From assembly GCA_947258695.1 (NCBI GenBank), contig CAMYJG010000007.1, positions 74,153 through 128,498 of the forward strand: a DNA stretch of 54,346 nt, read 5' to 3'. Under the pieces are notes generated by a model. That model had not been told where the DNA came from, did not search any database, and saw nothing but the letters and a program-made list of their open reading frames with translations. This document shows positions 16,896-25,748 of the stretch, in pieces (positions within the stretch are counted from its first letter, which is position 1; the number at the start of each line of letters is the position of its first letter). The stretch is from an uncultured Ectothiorhodospiraceae bacterium (GTDB lineage: Bacteria; Pseudomonadota; Gammaproteobacteria; UBA6429; Thiohalophilaceae). The position numbers were made by a program, and so were the translations under genes.

Positions 16896-18236
16896 TTATA
16901 AAATGTATCTGCTGAGATCTTCATCCTGCGCTAATTCAGAAATATTTTCATCCACATATTCTGCAGTGATTTTAATTTCAGAACCGCTGTTATCTGAAGC
17001 GGTGAATGATATTTCTTCTAGCAAGCGTTCGAGTATGGTATGTAAACGACGTGCACCAATATTTTCAGTACGCTCATTCACAAGATAGGCTGTTTCTGCA
17101 ATACGACGAATACCATCATCATCAAAGTTAAGCGTAACATCTTCGGTAGCCATTAAGGCCCGGTATTGTTCAGTCAAAGACGCATCGGGTTCAACCAGGA
17201 TACGCATAAAGTCATCGGAAGATAAAGCATCCAGTTCGACCCGGATTGGAAAACGACCCTGTAACTCTGGAATTAAATCGGAAGGTTTAGTCAGGTGAAA
17301 GGCACCGGAGGCAATAAATAAGATGTGATCGGTTTTCACCATACCGTATTTAGTCGTCACGGTAGAGCCTTCAACTAAAGGTAATAAATCACGTTGTACA
17401 CCTTCACGCGATACATCGGCGCCACTGGTTTCTGCACGTTTAGCAATCTTATCCATTTCATCGAGAAAGACGATGCCGTGTTGTTCCACGTTATGCAGCG
17501 CATCTTCTTTTATTTCTTCTTCATTGATTAAGGCGGCCGCTTCTTCATCAATTAATAATTTAAAGGCTTGTTTAATGGGTAGTTTACGGGTGCGTTTGTT
17601 TTGATTGCTGCCCAGATTTTGAAACATACCTTGAAGCTGGTTGGTCATTTCTTCCATGCCAGGGGGTGCCATGATTTCTACACCAATTTGTTGCGCGCTG
17701 ACTTCAAATTCTATTTCTTTATCGTCTAAATCACCTTCACGTAATTTCTTACGAAACTTTTGTCGGGTTGGATTTTCTTCTTTTTCGCTAGCGCTGGCGT
17801 CGTCTGAGCCAAAATCTCGAGCCGGTGGTAGTAATATATCCAGAATGCGTTCTTCCGCCGCATCCTCGGCTTTAGGTTGTACCGTCTTCATGGCACTTTC
17901 ACGGGTGAGCTTGATTGATATTTCCATTAAGTCACGAATAATCGATTCGACATCGCGACCAACGTATCCCACCTCGGTAAATTTAGTTGCCTCAATTTTT
18001 AAAAATGGTGCTCGAGCCAGCTTGGCAAGGCGACGTGCAATCTCAGTTTTACCCACACCGGTTGGGCCAATCATCAAGATATTTTTCGGCGTGATTTCAT
18101 TACGTAAATCTTCAGATACCTGGCTTCGGCGCCAACGGTTTCTCAGCGCGATAGCGACGGCACGTTTTGCAGCTGATTGGCCAACAATATGCTTGTCCAG
18201 TTCCTGAACAATTTCATGAGGTGTCATTTGAGACAT
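16896..18236 (-). CDS. hslU: HslU, ATPase subunit of the HslVU protease
   Basis: 446 aa AAA+ unfoldase. Walker A is [16 protein letters not shown] (about residues 56-70), Walker B is [13 protein letters not shown], and the I domain lies between (acidic, Gln-rich region about 130-240). Sensor and C-terminal blocks ([26 protein letters not shown]) and the C-terminal end DLSRYIL, which inserts into HslV to activate it, are intact. It starts 2 bases after the hslV stop on the same strand. It feeds unfolded proteins to HslV in the cytosol. Confidence 0.97.
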   Translation of the reverse strand: MSQMTPHEIVQELDKHIVGQSAAKRAVAIALRNRWRRSQVSEDLRNEITPKNILMIGPTGVGKTEIARRLAKLARAPFLKIEATKFTEVGYVGRDVESIIRDLMEISIKLTRESAMKTVQPKAEDAAEERILDILLPPARDFGSDDASASEKEENPTRQKFRKKLREGDLDDKEIEFEVSAQQIGVEIMAPPGMEEMTNQLQGMFQNLGSNQNKRTRKLPIKQAFKLLIDEEAAALINEEEIKEDALHNVEQHGIVFLDEMDKIAKRAETSGADVSREGVQRDLLPLVEGSTVTTKYGMVKTDHILFIASGAFHLTKPSDLIPELQGRFPIRVELDALSSDDFMRILVEPDASLTEQYRALMATEDVTLNFDDDGIRRIAETAYLVNERTENIGARRLHTILERLLEEISFTASDNSGSEIKITAEYVDENISELAQDEDLSRYIL

Positions 18237-18238
18237 AG

Positions 18239-18778
18239 TTAAAATTCCAGTTCTTCCATAACAAAATTATGATTGGTATAAATGCAGATGTCGCCGGCAA
18301 TATTCAAGGCCTTGTCAGTAATTTCTTTAGCGTTTAGCTCGGTATTGTTGAGTAAGGCACGGGCTGCTGAGAGAGCATAATTTCCCCCTGAGCCAATCGC
18401 GATAATGCCCTGCTCTGGCTCTATTACATCACCATTACCAGAAATGATAAGGGAAGCTTCTGCATCAGCCACAGCCAGTAGTGCCTCTAAACGGCGTAAG
18501 GTGCGGTCTGTTCGCCAGTCTTTTGCCATTTCGACCGCTGCCCGAACCAGCTGGCCAGAGTGTTTTTCTAGCTTGGCTTCAAAATACTCAAATAAGGTAA
18601 AGGCGTCTGCTGTGCCACCGGCAAATCCAGCAATGACCTGGTTATTGTATAGACGGCGTACTTTGCGAGCATTTCCTTTCATAACAGTATCGCCCAGGGT
18701 GACCTGGCCATCGGCGCCAATAACCACCTGGTTACCGCGTCGTACTGAAAGGACGGTGGTGCCACGATATTGTTTCAA
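18239..18778 (-). CDS. hslV: HslV, peptidase subunit of the HslVU protease
   Basis: 179 aa from a TTG start at 18778, chosen because a perfect AAGGAG (plus-strand 18785-18790) lies 6 bases upstream; the longer frame from 18796 would place that site inside the gene. The protein begins [14 protein letters not shown], so the catalytic N-terminal Thr of E. coli HslV corresponds to the first Thr of GTT and a short propeptide must be removed. [38 protein letters not shown] and [18 protein letters not shown] are family blocks. It forms the proteolytic double ring capped by HslU. Confidence 0.95.
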   Translation of the reverse strand: MKQYRGTTVLSVRRGNQVVIGADGQVTLGDTVMKGNARKVRRLYNNQVIAGFAGGTADAFTLFEYFEAKLEKHSGQLVRAAVEMAKDWRTDRTLRRLEALLAVADAEASLIISGNGDVIEPEQGIIAIGSGGNYALSAARALLNNTELNAKEITDKALNIAGDICIYTNHNFVMEELEF

Positions 18779-18784
18779 AATGAG

Positions 18785-18790
18785 CTCCTT
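18785..18790 (-). promoter_or_regulatory. Ribosome-binding site that fixes the hslV start
   Basis: AAGGAG on the minus strand, followed by CTCATT and then TTG. The spacing is ideal for this TTG and excludes the upstream TTG as the initiation codon. Confidence 0.85.
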
Positions 18791-18962
18791 AAGCAAAAAA
18801 TAAATGGGATAGCAGCTGGATAATAAGGGCGCAGATTGTACACCTGAGCGACTATTGGAACAAACAATAATCCTGGTAATTAGTGTTTATTCAATAACTT
18901 AGCGACTTGTATCGGGATTGAAGGGGGAAATTTTACTGTAATATCAATGATCTAATGAAGTA

Positions 18963-19823
18963 TCACGAGGGGAAGAGTACAGATTCGATTTCTTTGATTT
19001 CTTTTTGAGCCAATTTAATTGCCTCAGGTAAATCTGCTTTAGATAACCCGGTTACATCCCAGGATATCGGACTGATCATGGGTATTTCATGGTCCTCACT
19101 CATGGAATTAAAATCTGCCATTACGGCAACGGCATTTGCAATATTGATGAGTGCGACTTCTACCGGAAAATCTTTAGCATTTTGTGGCTCATGATGAAAA
19201 GCAACACACTCCTGGAGCACCGGTGCCAGCTTCCATTCTTTAATTAACTCCGCACCTACCTGGGTATGATCAAAACCAAAGACATGACGTTCAGCTTCAT
19301 AGGTCTCTAAATCTTCAGTACCTTCCATTAATAATAAAATGGATTCATGCGCTTTATCTGGCATCTGGTTAAACATCAGTAACTGGCCAATGTCATGCAA
19401 CAAACCAGCGATAAAGACAGATTCAATGTTTTTCTTGTTACTTTTCTTGGCGAGAATTTGTGCCAACAAACCACAGTATAAACTGTGGTGCCAAAAGTCC
19501 TGCATTGTAATTAAGTCATTTGGAATACCGTCAAATGCTTCACTGGTAGAGGTGGATAAAACCAGGTCACGAATTTTTTTGGTACCAAGAATGGCAACAG
19601 CACGCGATATGGTTTCTACCTCATTCGATAAGCCGTAATAAGCACTGTTTGCGATTTTTAGCATATGTACAACGAGGGCAGGATCCTGAGAAATAACGGC
19701 TGCCATGTCATCAGCGGTAGAGTCGGGGTCATTGGCAAGCTCATTCACTCGAATTGAAATTTCGGGCAATGAGATTAACTGGCTGGCATTGTTAACTAAA
19801 TCCTGAATTTCAGTCGCTGACAT
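18963..19823 (-). CDS. HDOD domain protein
   Basis: 286 aa. The HDOD domain covers most of the chain: LPEISIRVNELANDPDST, VISQDPALVVHMLKIANSAYYG and VETISRAVAILGTKKIRDLV, then HHSLYCGLLAQILAK and FIAGLLHDIGQLLMFNQ, which keeps an HD-like His-Asp pair, and HTQVGAELIKEW. HDOD proteins are signalling or regulatory relatives of HD-GYP phosphodiesterases, mostly without known enzymatic activity. No receiver or other output domain is fused. It stands alone between hslV and the TlpA-like gene. Confidence 0.9.
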   Translation of the reverse strand: MSATEIQDLVNNASQLISLPEISIRVNELANDPDSTADDMAAVISQDPALVVHMLKIANSAYYGLSNEVETISRAVAILGTKKIRDLVLSTSTSEAFDGIPNDLITMQDFWHHSLYCGLLAQILAKKSNKKNIESVFIAGLLHDIGQLLMFNQMPDKAHESILLLMEGTEDLETYEAERHVFGFDHTQVGAELIKEWKLAPVLQECVAFHHEPQNAKDFPVEVALINIANAVAVMADFNSMSEDHEIPMISPISWDVTGLSKADLPEAIKLAQKEIKEIESVLFPS

Positions 19824-19952
19824 AATAAGTTAAACTCCGTTTACTGTATAAATTTATTGTAGTTAATACAGGCCGAGTTTCTATTAAAAGACCGGTTAGA
19901 ACTCACAATTTTCACTATTAAAACGTAATTTAATTATGTGTTCTGTATCGTG

Positions 19953-21251
19953 TTACTCAGAAATAAGGCCATGTATTTTTTTCACTATGCTTTTTGTTTC
20001 CCAATCCACGCCACCAAAAATGGCATAGCGAATTAGTCCTTTCTTATCAATAATATAGCTGGTAGGGAAAGCAAACACTCCCCATTTTTTTAGTGCTTTA
20101 CCTTCTTGATCAAATAAAATTGGAAATTTCACATTCACTTTAGAGTTTAGAAAATGCTGCACGGTTTTTTTATCCTCTGCCATATTAACGCCCAAAATAG
20201 TAAAACCTTTAGCAATAAAACGATCTTGTAAATTTTGCATGGATGGCATTTCATGCACACAAGGTGGGCACCAACTTGCCCAGAAATTTACCAGTACGAC
20301 CTGACCTTTATAGTGTTTTAGGTCGACCAATTTCATATTGAGATCATTAAGTCGAAGTTCTGGTGGAACCGGGTCACCTTTAAACACCTTTAATGTTCGT
20401 TCTTTCTTACCTGTTTGTAATTTGAGATATTTTTCTTTCGCCAGAACAACAGTACGTTTTTTATAAGGTATTGTTTTTAAAGAGTTGACTGCCTGTAATA
20501 GAGTGTTAGGGAGTTTGTTCGTCACGGTTTTTTCATGTGCGGTGGCATCAGGGCGAAAATAAAAGCGGTCACGCACCCCTTTTATTTTTTTAACGAAGAC
20601 ATCGCTACCACTCGACTCCAGTGCAGGTATCGTTTCATTGAGCTTCCAATACCAGGGTGATTGATCTGGTTGTAAAATAAAAATGGGCAGGTTTGTTTGC
20701 TTAACCACCGGCAGTAATTTTGCTGTGGTACCCGGATCAGGTGTATCAAAATAAAACTTGGGACTCATTAAGATTACACCACCGAGCGCCCGGCTATTTT
20801 GATGCTGAGATTGCCAGTGACGAACACCTCTTAATAAAGGCAAACTACCCCGCCCGGTTGTGACTGGAATAATCTTTTTACCTGTTTTTTGATGAGCATA
20901 TTCAATCATCTGGCTAAAATCAGAATCAGGAATACGATCCATGCTGCTAGCAGCAATCGGTAAAAAATGAGAAGCAAATAAATCCACACGCCATACTTCA
21001 ATATTTTTCTTTACCAGTTGATAGGCGATTTCATCTTCAGCTTGTTGTGGCCCTGCTTCTGAATACAGCCAGAGAAATAAGGTATCGCCTTTTGCTGTAT
21101 ATATTGTGGTTTCAATTTCAGTATTTTCACTGACTGCGATAGATCGAATTTCTTTGGCAAAAAGAGCGTGTGGGTAAAAACTTATAGCCAGCAAGGCTAA
21201 AAAAAATAATCTGCTTGAAAAGTAAACTTTTAAAAATTGAGATGCTTGCAT
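19953..21251 (-). CDS. Exported two-domain protein: alpha/beta-hydrolase-like region plus TlpA/ResA-type thioredoxin
   Basis: 432 aa. A signal peptide or anchor (about residues 10-33, SRLFFLALLAISFYPHALFA) is followed by ~230 residues resembling an alpha/beta-hydrolase fold (TLFLWLYSEAGPQQAEDEIA, KIIPVTTGRGSLPLLRGV, GGVILMSPKFYF, PIFILQPDQSPWY) but without a clear GxSxG nucleophile. The last ~130 residues are a TlpA-like thioredoxin domain with the redox pair in NFWASWCPPCVHEMPSMQ and the cis-Pro in VFAFPTSYIID. The domain probably handles periplasmic disulfides. The combination is unusual; the role of the first region is unknown. Confidence 0.82.
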   Translation of the reverse strand: MQASQFLKVYFSSRLFFLALLAISFYPHALFAKEIRSIAVSENTEIETTIYTAKGDTLFLWLYSEAGPQQAEDEIAYQLVKKNIEVWRVDLFASHFLPIAASSMDRIPDSDFSQMIEYAHQKTGKKIIPVTTGRGSLPLLRGVRHWQSQHQNSRALGGVILMSPKFYFDTPDPGTTAKLLPVVKQTNLPIFILQPDQSPWYWKLNETIPALESSGSDVFVKKIKGVRDRFYFRPDATAHEKTVTNKLPNTLLQAVNSLKTIPYKKRTVVLAKEKYLKLQTGKKERTLKVFKGDPVPPELRLNDLNMKLVDLKHYKGQVVLVNFWASWCPPCVHEMPSMQNLQDRFIAKGFTILGVNMAEDKKTVQHFLNSKVNVKFPILFDQEGKALKKWGVFAFPTSYIIDKKGLIRYAIFGGVDWETKSIVKKIHGLISE

Positions 21252-21365
21252 GGTTTGAATTTTTATTTTTAGGCCTTACTATCTACTTATAGTTTATAGA
21301 TAATCTTATCGCGAAATTGAATAGGATTGATATCTATTTGAGAAGTTTTCTATTAGGAGTAATAA

Positions 21366-21533
21366 ATGAAAAAATGGCAGTGCATTGTATGTGGGTTTAT
21401 TTATGATGAAGCAGAAGGCTTGCCTGGAGAAGGCATTGCTGCAGGAACAAAGTGGGAAGATATACCCGATGACTGGTTATGCCCGGATTGCAGTGTTGGA
21501 AAGTCTGATTTTGAAATGGTTGAACTAAGCTAG
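21366..21533 (+). CDS. rubA: Rubredoxin
   Basis: 55 aa small iron protein. Two Cys pairs, [10 protein letters not shown] near the N-terminus and [12 protein letters not shown] near the C-terminus, bind one iron; [12 protein letters not shown] is typical. TTAGGAGTAATAA before the ATG is a good ribosome-binding site. Rubredoxins carry single electrons in the cytosol to alkane hydroxylases, to superoxide- or oxygen-reducing flavoproteins, or in photosynthetic/respiratory assembly. The reductase gene follows after 4 bases, so the two form an electron-transfer unit; no terminal acceptor gene is in the window. Confidence 0.95.
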   Translation: MKKWQCIVCGFIYDEAEGLPGEGIAAGTKWEDIPDDWLCPDCSVGKSDFEMVELS

Positions 21534-21537
21534 TTTT

Positions 21538-22704
21538 ATGAGCGCCACAGTTGCTCAACATCCCATCGTTATAATTGGCAGTGGTTTAGCGGGTTATAAC
21601 GTTGCTCGTGAGTTTAGAAAACTCAATAGCGAAGCAGAGCTAGTTATTATCGCGGACGATGATGCCGTATTTTATTCAAAACCGATGTTATCGAATGCCT
21701 TGGCCAAAAATAAAACGCCACATGAACTGGCAATTGCCGATGCAGAAAAAATGGCATCAGATTTAAATGCAAAAATTTTACAACATACCCGGATCGATAA
21801 AATTGATACGGAGAATCATGTTGTTTTTACCTCTGAAAATAAAGCAATAGAATATAGTCAGCTGGTGCTGGCCCTGGGGGCTTCAGCAATACAACTGCCT
21901 CTGCCCGGAAATGCAGCGGATAAAATTTATCGCGTTAATGACCTTAGCAGCTATGCCAGGTTTAGAGAGGCTATAGTTGATAAGAAAAAAATTGCCATTA
22001 TTGGGGCTGGTTTAATCGGCTGTGAGTTTGCTAATGACCTGGTGCTGACTGGTTATGATGTTTCAGTGCTTGACCTGGCTGATTTACCTTTGAATCAATT
22101 GCTGCCTCAACAAGCCGGTGAGTTTTTAAAAAATGCCCTGGCTGAGCAAGGTGTAAACTGGTTGCTTGGCAATAAAACAAAGCAAATTAATTTTACCGAG
22201 TCTGTGTTTAATATTGATTTAGAAAGTGGCGATTCTTTTGACGTTGATGTTGTTTTATCTGCCGTGGGTTTAAGGCCGAATAGTCAGGTTGCCATAGAAG
22301 CAGGAATTGAAGTCAACCGGGGTATTGTGGTGAATGAAAACCTGGAAACCAATAAGCAAGATATTTACGCGCTGGGTGATTGTGCTGAAGTGGCAGGATT
22401 ATTATTACCTTATGTTATGCCCCTAATGAACTCTGCACGTGCCGTAGCAAAAAGTTTAAATGGTGAAAAAACCAAAGTTATTTATCCTGCTATGCCTGTT
22501 ATGGTAAAAACACCTTCATGTTCAGTCGTGGTTGCACCAGCTGCAAAAGGTATCGAAGGTGAATGGAGTATTGAACAAGATGATCAGGGTGTGCATGCTC
22601 AGTACTTTGATAAAGAAGGCAAGCTTCAAGGCTTTGCTTTAGTAGGTAAAGCGGTGGAGGATAAGCAACGGTTAACTAAAGTGTTACCCGGGGTACTGAG
22701 TTAG
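21538..22704 (+). CDS. Rubredoxin reductase-type FAD/NAD(P)-dependent oxidoreductase
   Basis: 388 aa. The FAD-binding Rossmann motif is IVIIGSGLAGYNVAREF at the N-terminus, the NAD(P) motif is IAIIGAGLIGCEFANDL in the middle, and YALGDCAEVAGLLLPYV closes the FAD site. The C-terminal domain is the short type found in rubredoxin/NADH reductases (for example AlkT-, RubB- or NorW-like). It most likely passes electrons from NAD(P)H to the rubredoxin encoded just upstream. Its stop overlaps the stop region of the convergent HPt gene. Confidence 0.9.
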   Translation: MSATVAQHPIVIIGSGLAGYNVAREFRKLNSEAELVIIADDDAVFYSKPMLSNALAKNKTPHELAIADAEKMASDLNAKILQHTRIDKIDTENHVVFTSENKAIEYSQLVLALGASAIQLPLPGNAADKIYRVNDLSSYARFREAIVDKKKIAIIGAGLIGCEFANDLVLTGYDVSVLDLADLPLNQLLPQQAGEFLKNALAEQGVNWLLGNKTKQINFTESVFNIDLESGDSFDVDVVLSAVGLRPNSQVAIEAGIEVNRGIVVNENLETNKQDIYALGDCAEVAGLLLPYVMPLMNSARAVAKSLNGEKTKVIYPAMPVMVKTPSCSVVVAPAAKGIEGEWSIEQDDQGVHAQYFDKEGKLQGFALVGKAVEDKQRLTKVLPGVLS

Positions 22705-23060
22705 TCAGAAATATCTTCTGCCGGGGTATTAATATGAATTTTTAGTTCATCCAGCTGTTGTTGAATTTTTGAGATCGAGCTTTGTTCTAATACAGAATGA
22801 TTTTCTTTTGGCTCTAATAATAACTTCTGAACTTCAAAACAAATATCGGCCTGTTTTACAAAGCCAAATGTAGCCGCAGTTCCCTTGAGAGTGTGAATGA
22901 GCCGGTAAAAAGTCTCAATAAAATCTGTATTCGTTAAGTCAGATTGGTATTCAGTCCAGCTGTCTTCGATTTCCTGGTATTTTTCAGGTAACTGTTTGCA
23001 ATACTTATCATGTAACACTGTCATGCGTTCTTGTAACTTACGTTTTTTATCTTCTGTCAT
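22701..23060 (-). CDS. Stand-alone HPt (histidine phosphotransfer) domain protein
   Basis: 119 aa, all helical. FYRLIHTLKGTAATFGF holds the phospho-acceptor His of an HPt four-helix bundle (HxxKG), followed by QADICFEVQKLLLEP. Such proteins shuttle phosphoryl groups between receivers in multistep phosphorelays. No receiver or kinase is next to it; the membrane kinase at 8.3 kb and the hybrid kinase at 10.7 kb are the nearest candidates in the window. Its TAA stop overlaps the TAG stop of rubredoxin reductase on the other strand. Confidence 0.85.
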   Translation of the reverse strand: MTEDKKRKLQERMTVLHDKYCKQLPEKYQEIEDSWTEYQSDLTNTDFIETFYRLIHTLKGTAATFGFVKQADICFEVQKLLLEPKENHSVLEQSSISKIQQQLDELKIHINTPAEDISD

Positions 23061-23192
23061 AGGCTTAATTATTGTTTTTATTATATTTCTTTGAATATAA
23101 CGATATTGCCATGGCTTTCCAAGTTTTTATTTCACAATAATATAAATTAGGCTTTTTCACATTCAATAGTGACATTTTGTTAGAATAGTAAG

Positions 23193-25367
23193 ATGGATGT
23201 TTCTTATATAATTGACCCTTTAAATGATGCACAACGCCAGGCGGTGTGTGCACCCACGTCGAATATTCTTGTATTAGCTGGCGCCGGTAGTGGCAAAACC
23301 CGGGTTCTGGTTCATCGTATTGCCTGGTTGATGCAGGCGGAAAATATTTCCCCTTATGGCATTTTAGCGGTGACCTTTACCAATAAAGCAGCAGCAGAAA
23401 TGCGTGGTCGGATTGAGAATTTACTCGGTATTCCCTCGAGTGGTCTGTGGGTAGGGACTTTTCATGGCATCGCCCATCGCTTGTTGCGCGCTCACTGGAA
23501 AGAAGCAGAATTGCCTCAAACCTTCCAGATTATGGACAGCGAAGATCAACATCGTGCACTGAAACGGGTTATTCGTGAAATGGGGTTGGATGAAAAACGC
23601 TGGGTACCGCGTGAAGCGCAGTGGTGGATTAATGCGCGAAAAGATGAAGGTCTGCGTCCAGAAAATATCGAGCATCAAAATGATATGTACCTGAAACACA
23701 TGGTAGAAATTTATCGTCAATACCAGGCCATGTGTGAGCGTAACGGTGCACTTGATTTTGCAGAATTGTTATTGCGTGCTTACGAGCTATGGGTAAAACG
23801 TCCTGATGTTTTGCAACACTATCAACAACGTTTTCAAAATATCCTGGTTGATGAATTTCAGGACACTAACACGATTCAATATGCCTGGATAAAAATATTG
23901 GCAGGTGATAGCGCTAATGTGTTTGTCGTCGGTGATGATGATCAGTCTATTTATGGCTGGCGCGGTGCACAAGTTGAAAATATTTATAAGTTTGCTAAAG
24001 ACTATAAAGACACATCAAATTTTCGTTTAGAACAAAATTACCGTTCCACTGGAAATATTCTCGGTGGTGCGAATGCCTTAATTGCCAATAATGCAGATCG
24101 TATGGGCAAAGAGTTATGGACTGATGGTAGTGATGGTGAGTTAATTGAAATTTATAGTGCCTTTAATGAAGTTGAAGAAGCACGATACATAGTCGATAAA
24201 ATTACAGCCTGGACCGACCAGGCGGGATTGCGTAGCGAAAATGCGATTCTTTATCGTTCCAATGCGCAGTCTCGTGTTATAGAAGAAGCATTAATGTTAA
24301 GTGGTACACCGTATCGTATTTACGGTGGTTTACGCTTCTTTGAACGCCAGGAAATTAAAGACGCTCTGGCTTATATGCGTTTATTAGCGAATAAAAATGA
24401 TGATGCTTCTTTTGAGCGTATTGTTAATGTACCAACGCGTGGTATTGGTAATAAAACCATTGATTTAGTCAGAAGTTATGCGCGTGAAAATAATGTTTCA
24501 ATGTGGCAGTCAACGTTAAACCTGATCGAGCAAGGTGAAATTACCTCGCGTGCTTTGAGCGCATTACAACAATTTGTAGATTTAATCAGTGAAATGCAAG
24601 TTGATCTGGATAAGATGGAATTGTATGAGCAGATTGAACACGTTATTCATCAGAGCACGCTTATTCCTCATTATGAAAAAGAAAAAGGGGAAAAAGGACG
24701 CAGCCGTATAGAAAATCTGGAAGAGTTAATAAATGCAGGCCGTTCGTTTGAGCAGGAAGAATGGGATGAGTCAGAGATGGATAAAATGTCTGCCTTTTTA
24801 TCACACGCTTCGTTAGAAGCGGGAGAAGGCCAGGCGAATGAAGGTGAAGATAGCGTGCAATTAATGACGCTACATTCAGCAAAAGGTTTAGAGTTTAAAC
24901 AGGTTTTTTTAGCTGGCATGGAAGAAGGCTTATTTCCACATAGTCGCTCATCCGAAGAAAGTGGCCAGTTAGAAGAAGAGCGACGTTTAGCTTATGTCGG
25001 TATGACACGAGCAATGGAAAAACTCACCCTGACCCATGCCGAGAAAAGACGCTTATACGGCGAGGAAAGTTATGCCCGACCTTCGCGTTTTATTTCTGAA
25101 ATCCCAGACGAATTTACCCAGCACGTTCGACTGCAAGGTAGTGCGGTACCGGCGGCAGGTTATAACGAATCCTATTCGGTGCAAAAAGATAAAGCGGTTA
25201 GAGAAGCGGCACCGGTTCAACTTGGGCAACGCGTTTGTCATGAAAAATTTGGTGAAGGTGTAGTATTAAATTATGAAGGTGAAGGTCGTCATGCTCGCAT
25301 CCAGATCAATTTTGATGATCTGGGGAGCAAGTGGTTAGTAATGGAATATGCTAATTTAATTGTTTGA
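23193..25367 (+). CDS. uvrD: DNA helicase II UvrD
   Basis: 724 aa, normal UvrD length. Walker A is AGAGSGKTRVLVHR (residues ~29-42); FHGIAHRLLRAHW, VDEFQDTN (motif II), GDDDQSIYGWRGA (motif III), LEQNYRST (motif IV), LMTLHSAKGLEFKQVF (motif V) and EERRLAYVGMTRA (motif VI) are all present. The last ~50 residues form the Tudor-like RNA-polymerase-binding fold (GQRVCHEKFGEGVVLNYEGE). UvrD unwinds DNA in mismatch and nucleotide-excision repair. It is divergent from the HPt gene. Confidence 0.97.
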   Translation: MDVSYIIDPLNDAQRQAVCAPTSNILVLAGAGSGKTRVLVHRIAWLMQAENISPYGILAVTFTNKAAAEMRGRIENLLGIPSSGLWVGTFHGIAHRLLRAHWKEAELPQTFQIMDSEDQHRALKRVIREMGLDEKRWVPREAQWWINARKDEGLRPENIEHQNDMYLKHMVEIYRQYQAMCERNGALDFAELLLRAYELWVKRPDVLQHYQQRFQNILVDEFQDTNTIQYAWIKILAGDSANVFVVGDDDQSIYGWRGAQVENIYKFAKDYKDTSNFRLEQNYRSTGNILGGANALIANNADRMGKELWTDGSDGELIEIYSAFNEVEEARYIVDKITAWTDQAGLRSENAILYRSNAQSRVIEEALMLSGTPYRIYGGLRFFERQEIKDALAYMRLLANKNDDASFERIVNVPTRGIGNKTIDLVRSYARENNVSMWQSTLNLIEQGEITSRALSALQQFVDLISEMQVDLDKMELYEQIEHVIHQSTLIPHYEKEKGEKGRSRIENLEELINAGRSFEQEEWDESEMDKMSAFLSHASLEAGEGQANEGEDSVQLMTLHSAKGLEFKQVFLAGMEEGLFPHSRSSEESGQLEEERRLAYVGMTRAMEKLTLTHAEKRRLYGEESYARPSRFISEIPDEFTQHVRLQGSAVPAAGYNESYSVQKDKAVREAAPVQLGQRVCHEKFGEGVVLNYEGEGRHARIQINFDDLGSKWLVMEYANLIV

Positions 25368-25369
25368 TA

Positions 25370-25684
25370 TTAAGGAAGTCCACATACTTCAGCGCCACTT
25401 TGTTCTGCGTACACACCATCAACTGAAGTGTTCGATCGAAGTAAATTCACGATTTTAGTGTAGTCCTTTTCTTTAACCGATTCCGAAAATTTGATTGTGA
25501 CCGAACCACTTTTAGAGATGTTATAAGAAGCTTTATCATTAAGGTCATTGTCAAATAATAGATTGGCAACAACTGCGTCAGCTTTATTTTGAATCGCCAT
25601 TTCTTCTTTTGTTAAGATATTGTTGGATGCGCAAGCAGTAAGCATGCTAAAACTGATTAAAAATGTTATATGTAGAAATTTCAT
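25370..25684 (-). CDS. Small lipoprotein of unknown function
   Basis: 104 aa. A lipoprotein signal ends in SMLTAC (lipidated Cys18). The rest is a short alpha/beta-like domain (DAVVANLLFDNDLN, YNISKSGSVTIKFSESV, YTKIVNLLRSNTSVDGVYAE) with a second Cys near the end. I recognise no family, though periodicity suggests a small periplasmic BON-like or SIMPL-like sandwich. Its GGAG ribosome-binding site directly follows the T-tract of a terminator behind the preceding gene. It ends 2 bases from the uvrD stop. Confidence 0.7.
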   Translation of the reverse strand: MKFLHITFLISFSMLTACASNNILTKEEMAIQNKADAVVANLLFDNDLNDKASYNISKSGSVTIKFSESVKEKDYTKIVNLLRSNTSVDGVYAEQSGAEVCGLP

Positions 25685-25694
25685 TTAATACTCC

Positions 25695-25725
25695 AAAAAA
25701 ATAAGCCATGATAATTCATGGCTTA
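25695..25725 (-). terminator. Rho-independent terminator or attenuator inside the exported-protein cluster
   Basis: Perfect 10-bp stem TAAGCCATGA (25702-25711) / TCATGGCTTA (25716-25725), loop TAAT, followed on the minus strand by seven T's. It stands 23 bases after the stop of the 126-aa gene. The T-tract abuts the GGAG ribosome-binding site of the lipoprotein gene, so any read-through would have to disrupt this hairpin. Confidence 0.85.
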
Positions 25726-25748
25726 ATATTATGAATAAAACAGATGTT

